DNA from: Collinsella sp.
Lineage (GTDB): Bacteria > Actinomycetota > Coriobacteriia > Coriobacteriales > Coriobacteriaceae
DNA length: 64,000 nucleotides
Direction of reading: 5' to 3'
NCBI GenBank assembly: GCA_018378775.1
Contig: JAGZWV010000008.1
Span: forward strand, 1-64,000
Below, in pieces: positions 31,262 through 38,513 of this stretch (the first letter of the stretch is position 1; the number at the start of each line of letters is the position of its first letter). Under the pieces are notes generated by a model that had not been told where the DNA came from, did no database searches, and worked only from the letters and a program-made list of their open reading frames with translations. Position numbers and translations under genes: made by a program.

Positions 31262-31394
31262 GGGAGCCTCCCAACCTCGTTGCGGCGCGGCTGCGCCTCT
31301 GGCACTTCAACAACATTGTCGCAGCCCCGACCCGCGGTCACGAGCGGGGGCTCCTGTCGTTTCCGTGCCCCTGGATTGGGTCATAGTGTCTGTC

Positions 31395-32219
31395 ATGAAG
31401 AACACTCAGCTGCTGCTGATCAACGATATGTGCGGCTACGGCAAGGTCGCGCTTTCCGCCATGCTACCGGTGCTGTCGCACATGGGCTACCGTATTCACA
31501 ACCTGCCGACGGCCCTCGTGTCCGATACGCTCAACTACCCCAAGTTCTACATCCACGACACCACGGAGTACGTGCGTCAGAGTCTTGCCATCTGGGAAGA
31601 GCTCGGCTTTGAGTTCGACGCCATCTCGACTGGCTTTATCGTGACCGAGGAAGAAACGCGCATTATCTCGGACTTTTGCCACCGCCGTGCGCAAAAGGGC
31701 ACCAAAGTGTTTGTCGATCCCATCATGGGTGATAACGGCAAGCTCTACGCCGGCGTGCCCGAGTCTACGATTGGCCTCATGCGCAGCCTGCTCGAGTGCG
31801 CCGACTACGCGGTGCCCAACTACACCGAGGCATGCCTGCTCGCCGATACGCCTATTGCCGAGCAGATTTCGGTCGACGAGGCCCACGCGCTCGTGGACGC
31901 CGTGCGCGCGCTGGGCGCCAAGTCGGTGGTCGTTACGAGCGCTGTGGTCGATGGGCAGAATTCCGTTATCGGCTATGACCATGTGGCGGGGGAGTACTTC
32001 ACGATTCCCTTCGAGCTGATCCCGGTCTATTTCCCCGGCACGGGCGACACGTTCTCGGCGGTGCTTGTGGGCCGCGTTATGGCCGGTTGGAGCCTGCAGC
32101 GTGCGACGGCCGACGCCATGCGCGTGGTGGCCGAGCTTATCGAGCGTAATGCCGACCAGGAGGACAAGTCGGCCGGACTTCCCATCGAGGCGTGCCTGGA
32201 CGTGATTGACCATGAGTAG
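31395..32219 (+). CDS. Pyridoxamine/pyridoxal kinase (PdxY-like), start next to IS element
   Basis: A 274-residue ribokinase-fold kinase that phosphorylates vitamin B6 vitamers to feed pyridoxal phosphate salvage. Motifs: LLLINDMCGYGKVALSAMLP (substrate loop), FDAISTGFIVTEEE, VFVDPIMGDNGKLYAG, DYAVPNYTEACLLAD, VVVTSAV and the anion-hole YFPGTGDTFSAVLVGRVM with the catalytic Asp. The length is normal. The ATG at 31395 is only nine bases outside the right end of the IS110-type element, and no ribosome binding site precedes it, so expression may be weak or driven from within the element. It overlaps the next gene by eight bases. Confidence 0.9.
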   Translation: MKNTQLLLINDMCGYGKVALSAMLPVLSHMGYRIHNLPTALVSDTLNYPKFYIHDTTEYVRQSLAIWEELGFEFDAISTGFIVTEEETRIISDFCHRRAQKGTKVFVDPIMGDNGKLYAGVPESTIGLMRSLLECADYAVPNYTEACLLADTPIAEQISVDEAHALVDAVRALGAKSVVVTSAVVDGQNSVIGYDHVAGEYFTIPFELIPVYFPGTGDTFSAVLVGRVMAGWSLQRATADAMRVVAELIERNADQEDKSAGLPIEACLDVIDHE

Positions 32220-32544
32220 CACGGCTGAGAGCGGCTCCACCGAGCCTTCGGGCGAGAGCAAACCGCTCGGCGCTCCGCGCGGCAAGCGTCCGCGTATCCG
32301 CATTAGCTGCGTGGACCAGCTGGGCGCGTGCCGCTGCCACCATGGTCACAAGCCGGGAGACGTCTTCGACTTCGACCGCGATCGCGGCAAGATGTGCGCC
32401 ATGGCCTGCCATGTGGGCTTTCCCTATATCGATATCCTGCGCTATGGCGGAAATGTGCCCGGCAACGAGCCCGGCACGGCAAAGTTCTGCTGTCCCGAGG
32501 TCGATACGTTGAACGTCTGGCTCGCCGAGATCGTCGACGAGTAA
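32212..32544 (+). CDS. TIGR04076-type cysteine-containing small protein
   Basis: A 110-residue protein. After a Ser/Glu-rich N-terminus and a basic segment (GKRPRIRISCVDQLG) it has five or more cysteines in a pattern I associate with the TIGR04076 family: CHHGHKPGDVFDFDRDRGKMC, MACHVGFPYIDIL, and KFCCPEVDTLNVWLAEI. The arrangement suggests a metal or cluster site, but no function is known. The ATG lies inside the end of the kinase gene (ATGAGTAG overlap), so translation is coupled. The gene ends just before a set of nested palindromes. Confidence 0.75.
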   Translation: MSSTAESGSTEPSGESKPLGAPRGKRPRIRISCVDQLGACRCHHGHKPGDVFDFDRDRGKMCAMACHVGFPYIDILRYGGNVPGNEPGTAKFCCPEVDTLNVWLAEIVDE

Positions 32545-32546
32545 TC

Positions 32547-32668
32547 GAGCGTGGATTTTCGCCCGCCAAGATAATGAGCGTGGATAATCTCCCGTTTAGA
32601 GCGTGGTTTTACGCTCAAAGTGGGAGAAAATCCACGCTCAATTTGTATGCGGGAGATTATCCACGCTC
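32547..32668. repeat. Nested palindromic repeat built from GAGCGTGG units
   Basis: GAGCGTGGATAATCTCCCG (32576-32594) has an exact inverted copy at 32650-32668. A second pair, GAGCGTGGATTTTC (32547-32560) with its complement at about 32623-32639, interleaves with it. A short GAGCGT/ACGCTC hairpin lies at 32599-32616. A related copy is at 40369-40434. It lies between convergent genes and could act as a bidirectional terminator, but repetition at another site marks it as a dispersed repeat family. Confidence 0.8.
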
Positions 32669-32714
32669 ATTTTATGCCGATGGCGTGGCTCACGCATCCG
32701 CGCCGCCCGGGCGC

Positions 32715-33161
32715 CTACAGTTGCTCGAGCATGGCCGTGCAGCCGGCGAGCACATCGCGGTAGGTGGCATCGAAGTTGCCGGTGTACCAGGGATCGGCGA
32801 CGTCGCCGGGGCGATCGGTCCAATCCAGCAGCCGCGAAATCTTGCCGTCGGCATCGTCGCCGAAGATGCGACGCAGGCCGCGCGCGTTCTCGGCATCCAT
32901 ATAGACGATGTGGTCCCAGTCACCATACTCCGCGCGACGAACCTGGCGCGCGCGGTGCGCAACGACGGGAATCCCGACCTCGCGCAGCTTGGCGATGGTG
33001 CCATGATGCGGAGGGTTGCCAATCTCCTCGGTCGAGGTCGCGGCAGAATCAATGACGAACTCCGCCTCGCGCCCAGCACGGCGCACCAGCTCGGCAAACA
33101 CCGACTCAGCCATCGTCGAGCGACAGATATTCCCGTGGCAAATAAACAGTACGTGCTGCAT
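32715..33161 (-). CDS. Low-molecular-weight protein-tyrosine phosphatase
   Basis: A 148-residue enzyme of the LMW-PTP family. The P-loop CHGNICRSTMAES (CX5RS) lies at residues 9-15 right after the first strand (MQHVLFI), and the general-acid loop reads DPWYTG near residue 123. The length is typical. Such enzymes dephosphorylate protein tyrosine or arginine phosphates, often countering kinases of capsule or stress pathways; no partner kinase is nearby. Start ATG 33161 follows AAAGGAACC. It ends close to the nested palindromes on its left and follows the DUF4143 ATPase gene, 33 bases away, on the same strand. Confidence 0.93.
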   Translation of the reverse strand: MQHVLFICHGNICRSTMAESVFAELVRRAGREAEFVIDSAATSTEEIGNPPHHGTIAKLREVGIPVVAHRARQVRRAEYGDWDHIVYMDAENARGLRRIFGDDADGKISRLLDWTDRPGDVADPWYTGNFDATYRDVLAGCTAMLEQL

Positions 33162-33194
33162 ATGATGGTTCCTTTCTGGGCGGTCGCGCGGGGG

Positions 33195-34565
33195 TTACAG
33201 ACTGCCCTTGAGGCAGTTTGCTCCGATAAAGCCCGCTGCGTACAAGGGGAGATGGCGCAGCTCGCGTCCGTCATCGGTTTCGCTGCGGGCAAAATTGTTC
33301 TCGGACAATATGTAGGCATACGGCGACCGGGCTTTTTCCATAAACGACCCGAGCGTTCTCGCGCGCACGTTGCGTGCGGATTTTACCTTGACGGGAACGA
33401 TCTCCATACGGTCGGTCTGAAGTAGAAAATCGAGCTCGCCGTTCGTCTTCCAAGACGACGGTGGCATCCAGTAATACGTCTGCAAACCATTGCCCGAAAA
33501 TGCCTGCATGACCGAGTTCTCCGCCAAGGCACCTCGAAAGTCGGAAGACAGCGCCATGGCGGAATCCTCTTTGAGGTCGAGCCAGAGTCGCGGGTTGATA
33601 CCGAGTTTGTAGAACATGAGGCCCGTATCGAGAAGATAGACCTTAAAGAAGCTCCCGTCTTCGTCGTCGAAGGGGACGAGGGGAGGTTCGATGCCTTCGG
33701 TCAGGTTGTTGACCGATATGATGCCGGCGCCCTCGAGCCAGTCGAGTGGCTCGATGAGCTTTGAGCGTCGGCCTCCGCGTTCGACCTCGGAGTACTTGAA
33801 TTTCTTGGTTGAGGATCGTAGCAGCTGGGATGGAATGGAGCGCCAGACCTTGCGCGCTGCTACGCCGCTGATCCCGTTTTCGGGGTCGGTCATATCGGCG
33901 GTGTAGGTCTCGTCGATTTCGCGCTGCTCGACGCGCGCGTCTTCGATGGAAAGCGTCTTGCGATATGCGTTGACGGCGGCGGGCATGCCGCCCACGATTT
34001 GATATCGATGAAACAGGTTGAGCGCGGCTTGGTGTGCGGCGTAGGTCTCGAGCGTGTCGGCGTGGGTACGAACGGCATCGGCCATCTGCTCCTCGCCGAG
34101 CGCCCAGAGAAACTCCTCGAACGACATGGGATGCATGGTCTCTTGGCGGACGCCGCTGGGAAAAGGCAGCTTGCGCTTGCGCGTGGCGACGCCGAGCTGA
34201 CTGCCGGTCGCGCATATGCGCCAGCCCGAACCCGAGAAAAAGCGAAGCGAGTTGAGCGCCCGTTCACAGAGCTGAACCTCGTCAAACAGGATGAATGCGG
34301 TTTCCTTGCGAATGGGGGTGCGTTTATAGTCTGAGATTCGTGCCACGATGGTGTCAACGTCGTCGGTGGGGCAGTCGAACAGCGGGGCAATCAGCTCAAG
34401 ATCGGTCTGAAAGTCGAGTTTGACAAACGCATCGCCGGCGATTCGTCTGCCGATTTCCTCGGCAGCGTACGTTTTGCCCACGCGTCGTGCGCCACGGATG
34501 AGGAGGGGGCGCGAGGCGTCCTTTGTCGCCCATGATTCGATAACGGATTCGATTGATCTGCGCAT
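33195..34565 (-). CDS. AAA_14/DUF4143 ATPase with upstream palindrome array
   Basis: A 456-residue cytoplasmic ATPase. Walker A is LLIRGARRVGKTYAAEE (residues 21-37), Walker B is AFILFDEVQLCERAL and sensor I is ICATGSQLG. The C-terminal half is DUF4143, with VFKVYLLDTGLMFYKLG-like and ELDFLLQTDRMEIVPVKVKS segments; the latter recalls a PD-(D/E)XK nuclease core (E..D..... .VKVK). These ATPases are abundant in gut bacteria and of unproven role. ATG 34565 starts 21 bases after the nearest of three palindromes (34586-34668). A relative with the same architecture lies at 53778. Expression control by the palindromes is inferred. Confidence 0.88.
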   Translation of the reverse strand: MRRSIESVIESWATKDASRPLLIRGARRVGKTYAAEEIGRRIAGDAFVKLDFQTDLELIAPLFDCPTDDVDTIVARISDYKRTPIRKETAFILFDEVQLCERALNSLRFFSGSGWRICATGSQLGVATRKRKLPFPSGVRQETMHPMSFEEFLWALGEEQMADAVRTHADTLETYAAHQAALNLFHRYQIVGGMPAAVNAYRKTLSIEDARVEQREIDETYTADMTDPENGISGVAARKVWRSIPSQLLRSSTKKFKYSEVERGGRRSKLIEPLDWLEGAGIISVNNLTEGIEPPLVPFDDEDGSFFKVYLLDTGLMFYKLGINPRLWLDLKEDSAMALSSDFRGALAENSVMQAFSGNGLQTYYWMPPSSWKTNGELDFLLQTDRMEIVPVKVKSARNVRARTLGSFMEKARSPYAYILSENNFARSETDDGRELRHLPLYAAGFIGANCLKGSL

Positions 34566-34585
34566 GGGGCTGCCTTTCCAATTTC

Positions 34586-34668
34586 ATGTACTTCAAGTAC
34601 ATAGTTTAGTACGATTTCGTGTACTTGAAATACACGAATCGTGGAAAAACGTGTATTTCAAGTACACG
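34586..34668 (-). promoter_or_regulatory. Three operator-like palindromes at 32-33 base spacing
   Basis: ATGTACTTCAAGTACAT (34586-34602), CGTGTACTTGAAATACACG (34618-34636) and CGTGTATTTCAAGTACACG (34650-34668) share the consensus CGTGTAyTTsAArTACACG. Their centres lie at 34594, 34627 and 34659, giving three helical turns between neighbours. They sit immediately upstream of the DUF4143 ATPase start and would cover its promoter, so autoregulation or binding by a linked factor is likely. Confidence 0.7.
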
Positions 34669-34758
34669 AAATTGCACTGCTAGAGCTTGCAGGCGGATAA
34701 ACACCACTTGTATGGGACGGTTTCACCGGTCGCTCGCCACCTTGGGCTATGTTTACCC

Positions 34759-36024
34759 CTATGCCTGCATCGAAGATTGTGCTGCGTGGTGGCGTTCCCA
34801 GCGCGCCAACTTGATCGTCACTAGCGTGAGTACCCAGGCCACGAGTGAGAACACGGCGCCAACTGCGCCGACGTAGGCAATGCCAATTCCGCTTACCACG
34901 GCGCCGCCCACTGCGGTGCCAAACGAGATGCCGACGTTAAACGCCATGGGTTCCACCGAGCTCGCGAGCACCATCGATTTGGGGTGGCGGCTGCGGGCAA
35001 CGTCCATAAAGTGCGTGATGCACGAGACCGAGAACAGATACATGAGCATCGCCAGGCTAAAAACAAAGACGAGCGCGAGGGGCATGGTGGTGCCCACGGC
35101 AAACAGCCCAAACAGAGCCGCGGCCTGGAGCACAAACGTCACGAGCAGCGCCTTCATGCCAAAGCGCGCATCGATCCATCCGCCCAGGATGTTCGAGACC
35201 AGGCAGAACACGCCGTAGGCCATGAGTGTGGTGCTTGCCTGAACGGTGCCCATGCCCAGCACCTGCTCCAAGTAGGGCGTCACGTAACCGTAAAACACAT
35301 AGACCGATCCCACGCCAAACAAAAAGATGAGCATGCCGGTGATGATGCTCGGTTCGCGTAGAAGCCCCGCTTGCTCGCGGAAGGTGGCGGGCTCATCGGT
35401 CTGGCCGGCGCGTGGCATAAACGCCACGAGCGCGGCACAGATCAGAACGGCAAAGGTGAGCGTGCCGTACATGGCAACATGCCAGTCGAGTGTATCGGCC
35501 ACAAACTTGCCGATCGAGGTCACAAAGACCATCGCCACAGAGAATGCGCCGTACACCACCGAGATGGCGAGCGATGTCTGCTGCGGGGACAGCAGCTCGG
35601 GGATATACGTCACGCCCACGGCGAGCAGTGCGCCCGAGACGGAGCCCAAGATGATGCGCGAGGCAAACAGCACTTGGAAGTTGGGCGCCAACGCCATAAC
35701 AAGATTGCCGAGCACAAAGATAATGCTGTAGCACACGAGCAGCTGGTAGCGGCGGAAGCGTCCCGTGCTGAGTGCAAGCACCGGCGTCGCGATGGCGTAG
35801 ACCAGCGCGAACACACTGATGAGTTGGCCTGCGGTGGCAAGTGAGATGCCGAGCTCCGTCGCCAGGTCGCTCTCGATGCCGATGACCACGAACTCCGAGC
35901 AGCCGAGCGAAAAACCCAGCAGCACGAGCAGCGCCAGGCAGAGGTTGGTGCGCGCGGGGGAAAGCGCGGCAGCGGTCGATGCTGTTGTGGATGAGGTTGC
36001 GGTGGTCAAGGCGGTTGCTCCCAT
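34759..36024 (-). CDS. Major facilitator superfamily transporter (AraJ/drug:H+ antiporter-like)
   Basis: A 421-residue protein with 12 predicted membrane helices. It shows the usual MFS features: FSLGCSEFVVIGIESDLATE in helix 1, a central cytoplasmic loop (RAGQTDEPATFREQAGLL), and helix-4 glycine patterns typical of DHA1-family sugar or drug exporters such as AraJ or YdhP. An N-terminal Thr/Ala-rich stretch of some 25 residues precedes helix 1; the true start may be later, as no RBS is clear before ATG 36024. Divergently placed from the LpdD-IDI fusion gene with a 146-base gap. Substrate unknown. Confidence 0.88.
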   Translation of the reverse strand: MGATALTTATSSTTASTAAALSPARTNLCLALLVLLGFSLGCSEFVVIGIESDLATELGISLATAGQLISVFALVYAIATPVLALSTGRFRRYQLLVCYSIIFVLGNLVMALAPNFQVLFASRIILGSVSGALLAVGVTYIPELLSPQQTSLAISVVYGAFSVAMVFVTSIGKFVADTLDWHVAMYGTLTFAVLICAALVAFMPRAGQTDEPATFREQAGLLREPSIITGMLIFLFGVGSVYVFYGYVTPYLEQVLGMGTVQASTTLMAYGVFCLVSNILGGWIDARFGMKALLVTFVLQAAALFGLFAVGTTMPLALVFVFSLAMLMYLFSVSCITHFMDVARSRHPKSMVLASSVEPMAFNVGISFGTAVGGAVVSGIGIAYVGAVGAVFSLVAWVLTLVTIKLARWERHHAAQSSMQA

Positions 36025-36170
36025 GTTGCGTTATATGAGCTAGATTCAGTCTCTGCAACTCTAGCAGAATACGACAAGAAGCAGCCCCTTTGTCACGGTC
36101 TGCGCTTGCCTGTATAGTCGCAATACAGGCGAAGATGGTCTCAGGTACATCGCGGGCGACAGGAGATCCC

Positions 36171-37118
36171 ATGGGTACGCACACGACAAAGGTTGCAGTG
36201 GGCGAGGGCAAGTTTGCGCTCGAGGCCCAGCTGACAGTGACGCCGCGAGGCATGGCGGTGTACGCCTGCTCGCCGGAGTTCGCGCACCTGGGCGCCACGG
36301 CGCAGGCCATTCCGCGCCCCGAGCTCGGCCGTACGGCGACGGTGAGCATCCTGGCCGTTCCGTGCCATCGCGATGAGATCCCAGCGCACGATATCGCGGC
36401 GGCGCTGGCCACGCGCTTTAGCGTGCCGGTAGTTGCAAGCACGGGCTTTCATGTTGAACAGGCGAGCGGGGACGACCTGCGGCGCGTGCTCGATACCACC
36501 AAGGAGCTCATCGCCGCGCTTGAGGAAGCCGCCGCGCGCATCCTGCGCGCCGGCTGGGATGAGGGCGGCGCGGGCGCCGAGGTCGTGGCGGTCGATGCCG
36601 CGACCGGCGAGGCGCTTGGCCCCGTCGACCGCATCGAGGCCCATACCGGCGAGGGCATCCTGCATCAGGCATTTCTGACGCTTTTGGTCGAGGGCCGGGG
36701 CGAAGACGCGCGCCTGCTGCTCTGTCGCCGCAGTCCGCTCAAGCGACTGTGGGGCGGGGTGCTGGCCGATAGCTGTGCCGGCCATCCGCTCCCCGGGGAA
36801 GACGCCGCGGCCGCCACGGCGCGCCGCATCAACGAAGAGCTCGGCATTACGCGCGAGCCCGATCGGCTCAAGCACCTCGGACACGTGGTGTACCGTGAGG
36901 ACCACGGCGATGGTCGTTGCGAGTGCGAATGGTGCGAGGTCTACCTTGCCCATGTTGAGCCGGGCGAGCTGCATATCAACCAAGAGGAGATCTCGGAGGT
37001 GCGCCGCGTGGCCCCGTCCGAGCTCGACGGCTATCTGCGGGGGCGCCCCGAGCAGTTGGCCCCCTGGCTCCGCGAGGCCCTCAGCGATCCGTCTATCCGC
37101 ACGGCCCTCGCCATGTAA
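36171..37118 (+). CDS. Fusion: LpdD-like (prenylated-flavin chaperone-like) domain + IDI-type Nudix domain lacking catalytic Cys
   Basis: A 315-residue two-domain protein. Residues 1-125 resemble LpdD-like prenyl-FMN chaperone domains: FAHLGATAQAIPRPELGRTA, TVSILAVPCHRDEIPAHD and VVASTGFHVEQASGDDLRRV. Residues 160-315 resemble type 1 isopentenyl-diphosphate isomerase, with WGGVLADSCAGHPLPGEDAA and a Nudix helix RRINEELGI, plus the metal-ligand glutamates in CECEWCEVYLAH. A gapless match to E. coli IDI (WTNSVCGHP) puts Ala203 at the essential Cys67. The domain therefore probably does not isomerise; it may hydrolyse a prenyl diphosphate. AGGAG before ATG 36171 fixes the start. The LpdD assignment is by motif memory and is less sure than the Nudix one. 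Confidence 0.75.
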   Translation: MGTHTTKVAVGEGKFALEAQLTVTPRGMAVYACSPEFAHLGATAQAIPRPELGRTATVSILAVPCHRDEIPAHDIAAALATRFSVPVVASTGFHVEQASGDDLRRVLDTTKELIAALEEAAARILRAGWDEGGAGAEVVAVDAATGEALGPVDRIEAHTGEGILHQAFLTLLVEGRGEDARLLLCRRSPLKRLWGGVLADSCAGHPLPGEDAAAATARRINEELGITREPDRLKHLGHVVYREDHGDGRCECEWCEVYLAHVEPGELHINQEEISEVRRVAPSELDGYLRGRPEQLAPWLREALSDPSIRTALAM

Positions 37119-37128
37119 TCGCTGCCCA

Positions 37129-37194
37129 AACCGTCCCAACATTCGATGAAAATCTCAAAAATGAGAAAAAACGCCGAATGTTGGGACGGTTTTC
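37129..37194. terminator. Long hairpin terminator after the fusion gene
   Basis: AACCGTCCCAACATTCG (37129-37145) pairs exactly with CGAATGTTGGGACGGTT (37175-37191), then TTT. An inner AATCTCAAAAATGAGAAAA lies in the loop. Ten bases downstream of the stop codon. The GTCCCAA motif recurs in the long palindrome at 40452. Confidence 0.8.
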
Positions 37195-37304
37195 CTGTCT
37201 GCGTCGGCGGCCCCCCGTGCCATCTGGGGGTATAAGGCAAGCAAGTGTTTATTTGCGAGGCTTAAGGGGCGCCCCGCATGGATGGGTGCGAGGGGAGTTT
37301 TGCA

Positions 37305-38408
37305 ATGGTCGTTGACAAGGCAAACAGGAAAAAGATGTCCAGGGTGGCGGCAACCGCGGCACTCGCCGGCGCCCTTGCCATCGGCGCGGGCGGCTGCGCG
37401 GCTGCAAAGCCTGCGGGGTCGAGTTCTGGTAGCGCACCGGTGCACAAAGAGCAGGTCAAGAAGACTCCCGCACAGCTGGCGGCCGTGGCATACCACGAGG
37501 TCCTCGAAGACCCGCAGGGCTACTTTGGACGTAATGACGGGCTCGAGGAGCAGTTTGTTGCCGATGCGGAGTACACCTACGCTCTGGTAAACATGTCGAC
37601 AGACGAGCTGCCACAGCTGCTCGTCTGCGCATCGGGATCGAATGACGCGTGGAATGGTATGGAATCCGTGCAGGTATTTTCCTTTGACGCGAAGAGCGGC
37701 TCGCTTGTCACGCCGACGGAGGATCTCGCGGCGGGCGTTGCCGGCGCCGGCGGGTTCCGTGGCAGTCTGTCGTATTCGGCTGCCGGAAACGGGCTGCTAT
37801 ATTCTACGCTTTCGTCTGGAACGGGCATGGGCTCTATTGTGCGTATCACGCTCGACGGTGACCAGCTTTCCCAGACGTTTGCCGCGCCCGTCGACCTGTC
37901 GTCCGGTTCGAAGCTTTCTTCTGTCGTGAGTTCTGAGGGCAGGGAGATCACGTGGACAGATGTTGCCGACGACTCGGCTCTGAAGGATCTTGAAAGCGGA
38001 AGCTGGAAGAGCACTGTCGAGAAGGGCTCGGGTGCGGCCGATGCCGCACGGGCTGCCGGTTTGGCGACGTTTACGGGCACGGTGCGCATTCTTGATGACG
38101 CCGGGGTGTGCGACCTGCAGGGAGTAGCGAACCCCAACCCGGATTACCCGAGCGGCCACAGCTATGTCGTGCTCGATTTGGGAGGCGAACAGCAGGTGAT
38201 GTGTCTCAGCGGTGATGGCTCCAGTCTGCGCGACGGAAACACCTCGCTGCTTTTGCTCGACACCACCGATTCCGGAAACTCGTGGAGCGCTCTCGATGGC
38301 AAGACCGTCACGGTCGCCGTCGATACGCCCCAGTGCTCTTGGCCGTCGGATACCGGCTTGCCGCTGGGCTCGCCGCGGTGCGCCGGCCATGTTGCTGTCA
38401 TCGGCTAG
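37305..38408 (+). CDS. Predicted secreted lipoprotein of unknown function
   Basis: A 367-residue protein with a signal peptide, NRKKMSRVAATAALAGALAI ending in the lipobox GAGGC (Cys about residue 31), then a Ser-rich linker. The mature part has YHEVLEDPQGYFGRND and TYALVNMSTDELPQLLVCAS, which resembles domains that read out solute or wall state, followed by beta-rich repeats and a C-terminal OB-like region (ATFTGTVRILDDAGVCDLQG, SYVVLDLGGEQQVMCLSG). ATG 37305 is preferred as GAGGGGAG lies seven bases upstream. Stands alone between two terminators. Family not recognised. Confidence 0.75.
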   Translation: MVVDKANRKKMSRVAATAALAGALAIGAGGCAAAKPAGSSSGSAPVHKEQVKKTPAQLAAVAYHEVLEDPQGYFGRNDGLEEQFVADAEYTYALVNMSTDELPQLLVCASGSNDAWNGMESVQVFSFDAKSGSLVTPTEDLAAGVAGAGGFRGSLSYSAAGNGLLYSTLSSGTGMGSIVRITLDGDQLSQTFAAPVDLSSGSKLSSVVSSEGREITWTDVADDSALKDLESGSWKSTVEKGSGAADAARAAGLATFTGTVRILDDAGVCDLQGVANPNPDYPSGHSYVVLDLGGEQQVMCLSGDGSSLRDGNTSLLLLDTTDSGNSWSALDGKTVTVAVDTPQCSWPSDTGLPLGSPRCAGHVAVIG

Positions 38409-38415
38409 ATTGCAT

Positions 38416-38452
38416 AATGCGGAAAAGGACCAATTTCTTTTCCGCATTTTTA
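38416..38452 (+). terminator. Rho-independent terminator
   Basis: AATGCGGAAAAG (38416-38427) pairs with CTTTTCCGCATT (38437-38448), followed by TTTATG. Seven bases after the lipoprotein stop codon. Confidence 0.93.
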
Positions 38453-38513
38453 TGCTCCGTACCTGCGGTGATGGGTATACATATACCAATTATGAGTAGG
38501 GTGGAGGTGCAAT

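Larger units (their letters stand above)
29991..31385 (-). mobile_element. IS110/IS1111-type insertion sequence, about 1395 bp
   Basis: Bounded by exact 13-base inverted repeats TATGACCCAATCC (29991-30003) and GGATTGGGTCATA (31373-31385). It contains one transposase gene on the minus strand and non-coding ends of about 149 and 124 bases. The transposase has DEDD and Tnp_20 domains, and short subterminal inverted repeats point to the IS1111 subgroup. No target duplication is seen, as usual for the family. The right end lies nine bases before the ATG of the pyridoxamine kinase gene. Confidence 0.85.

Noticed and set aside
31152..31394. In-frame upstream extension of the pyridoxamine kinase into the IS element
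   Set aside because: Reads antisense transposase sequence and crosses the IS end; the kinase family starts at the MKNTQLLLIND segment, so ATG 31395 is used.
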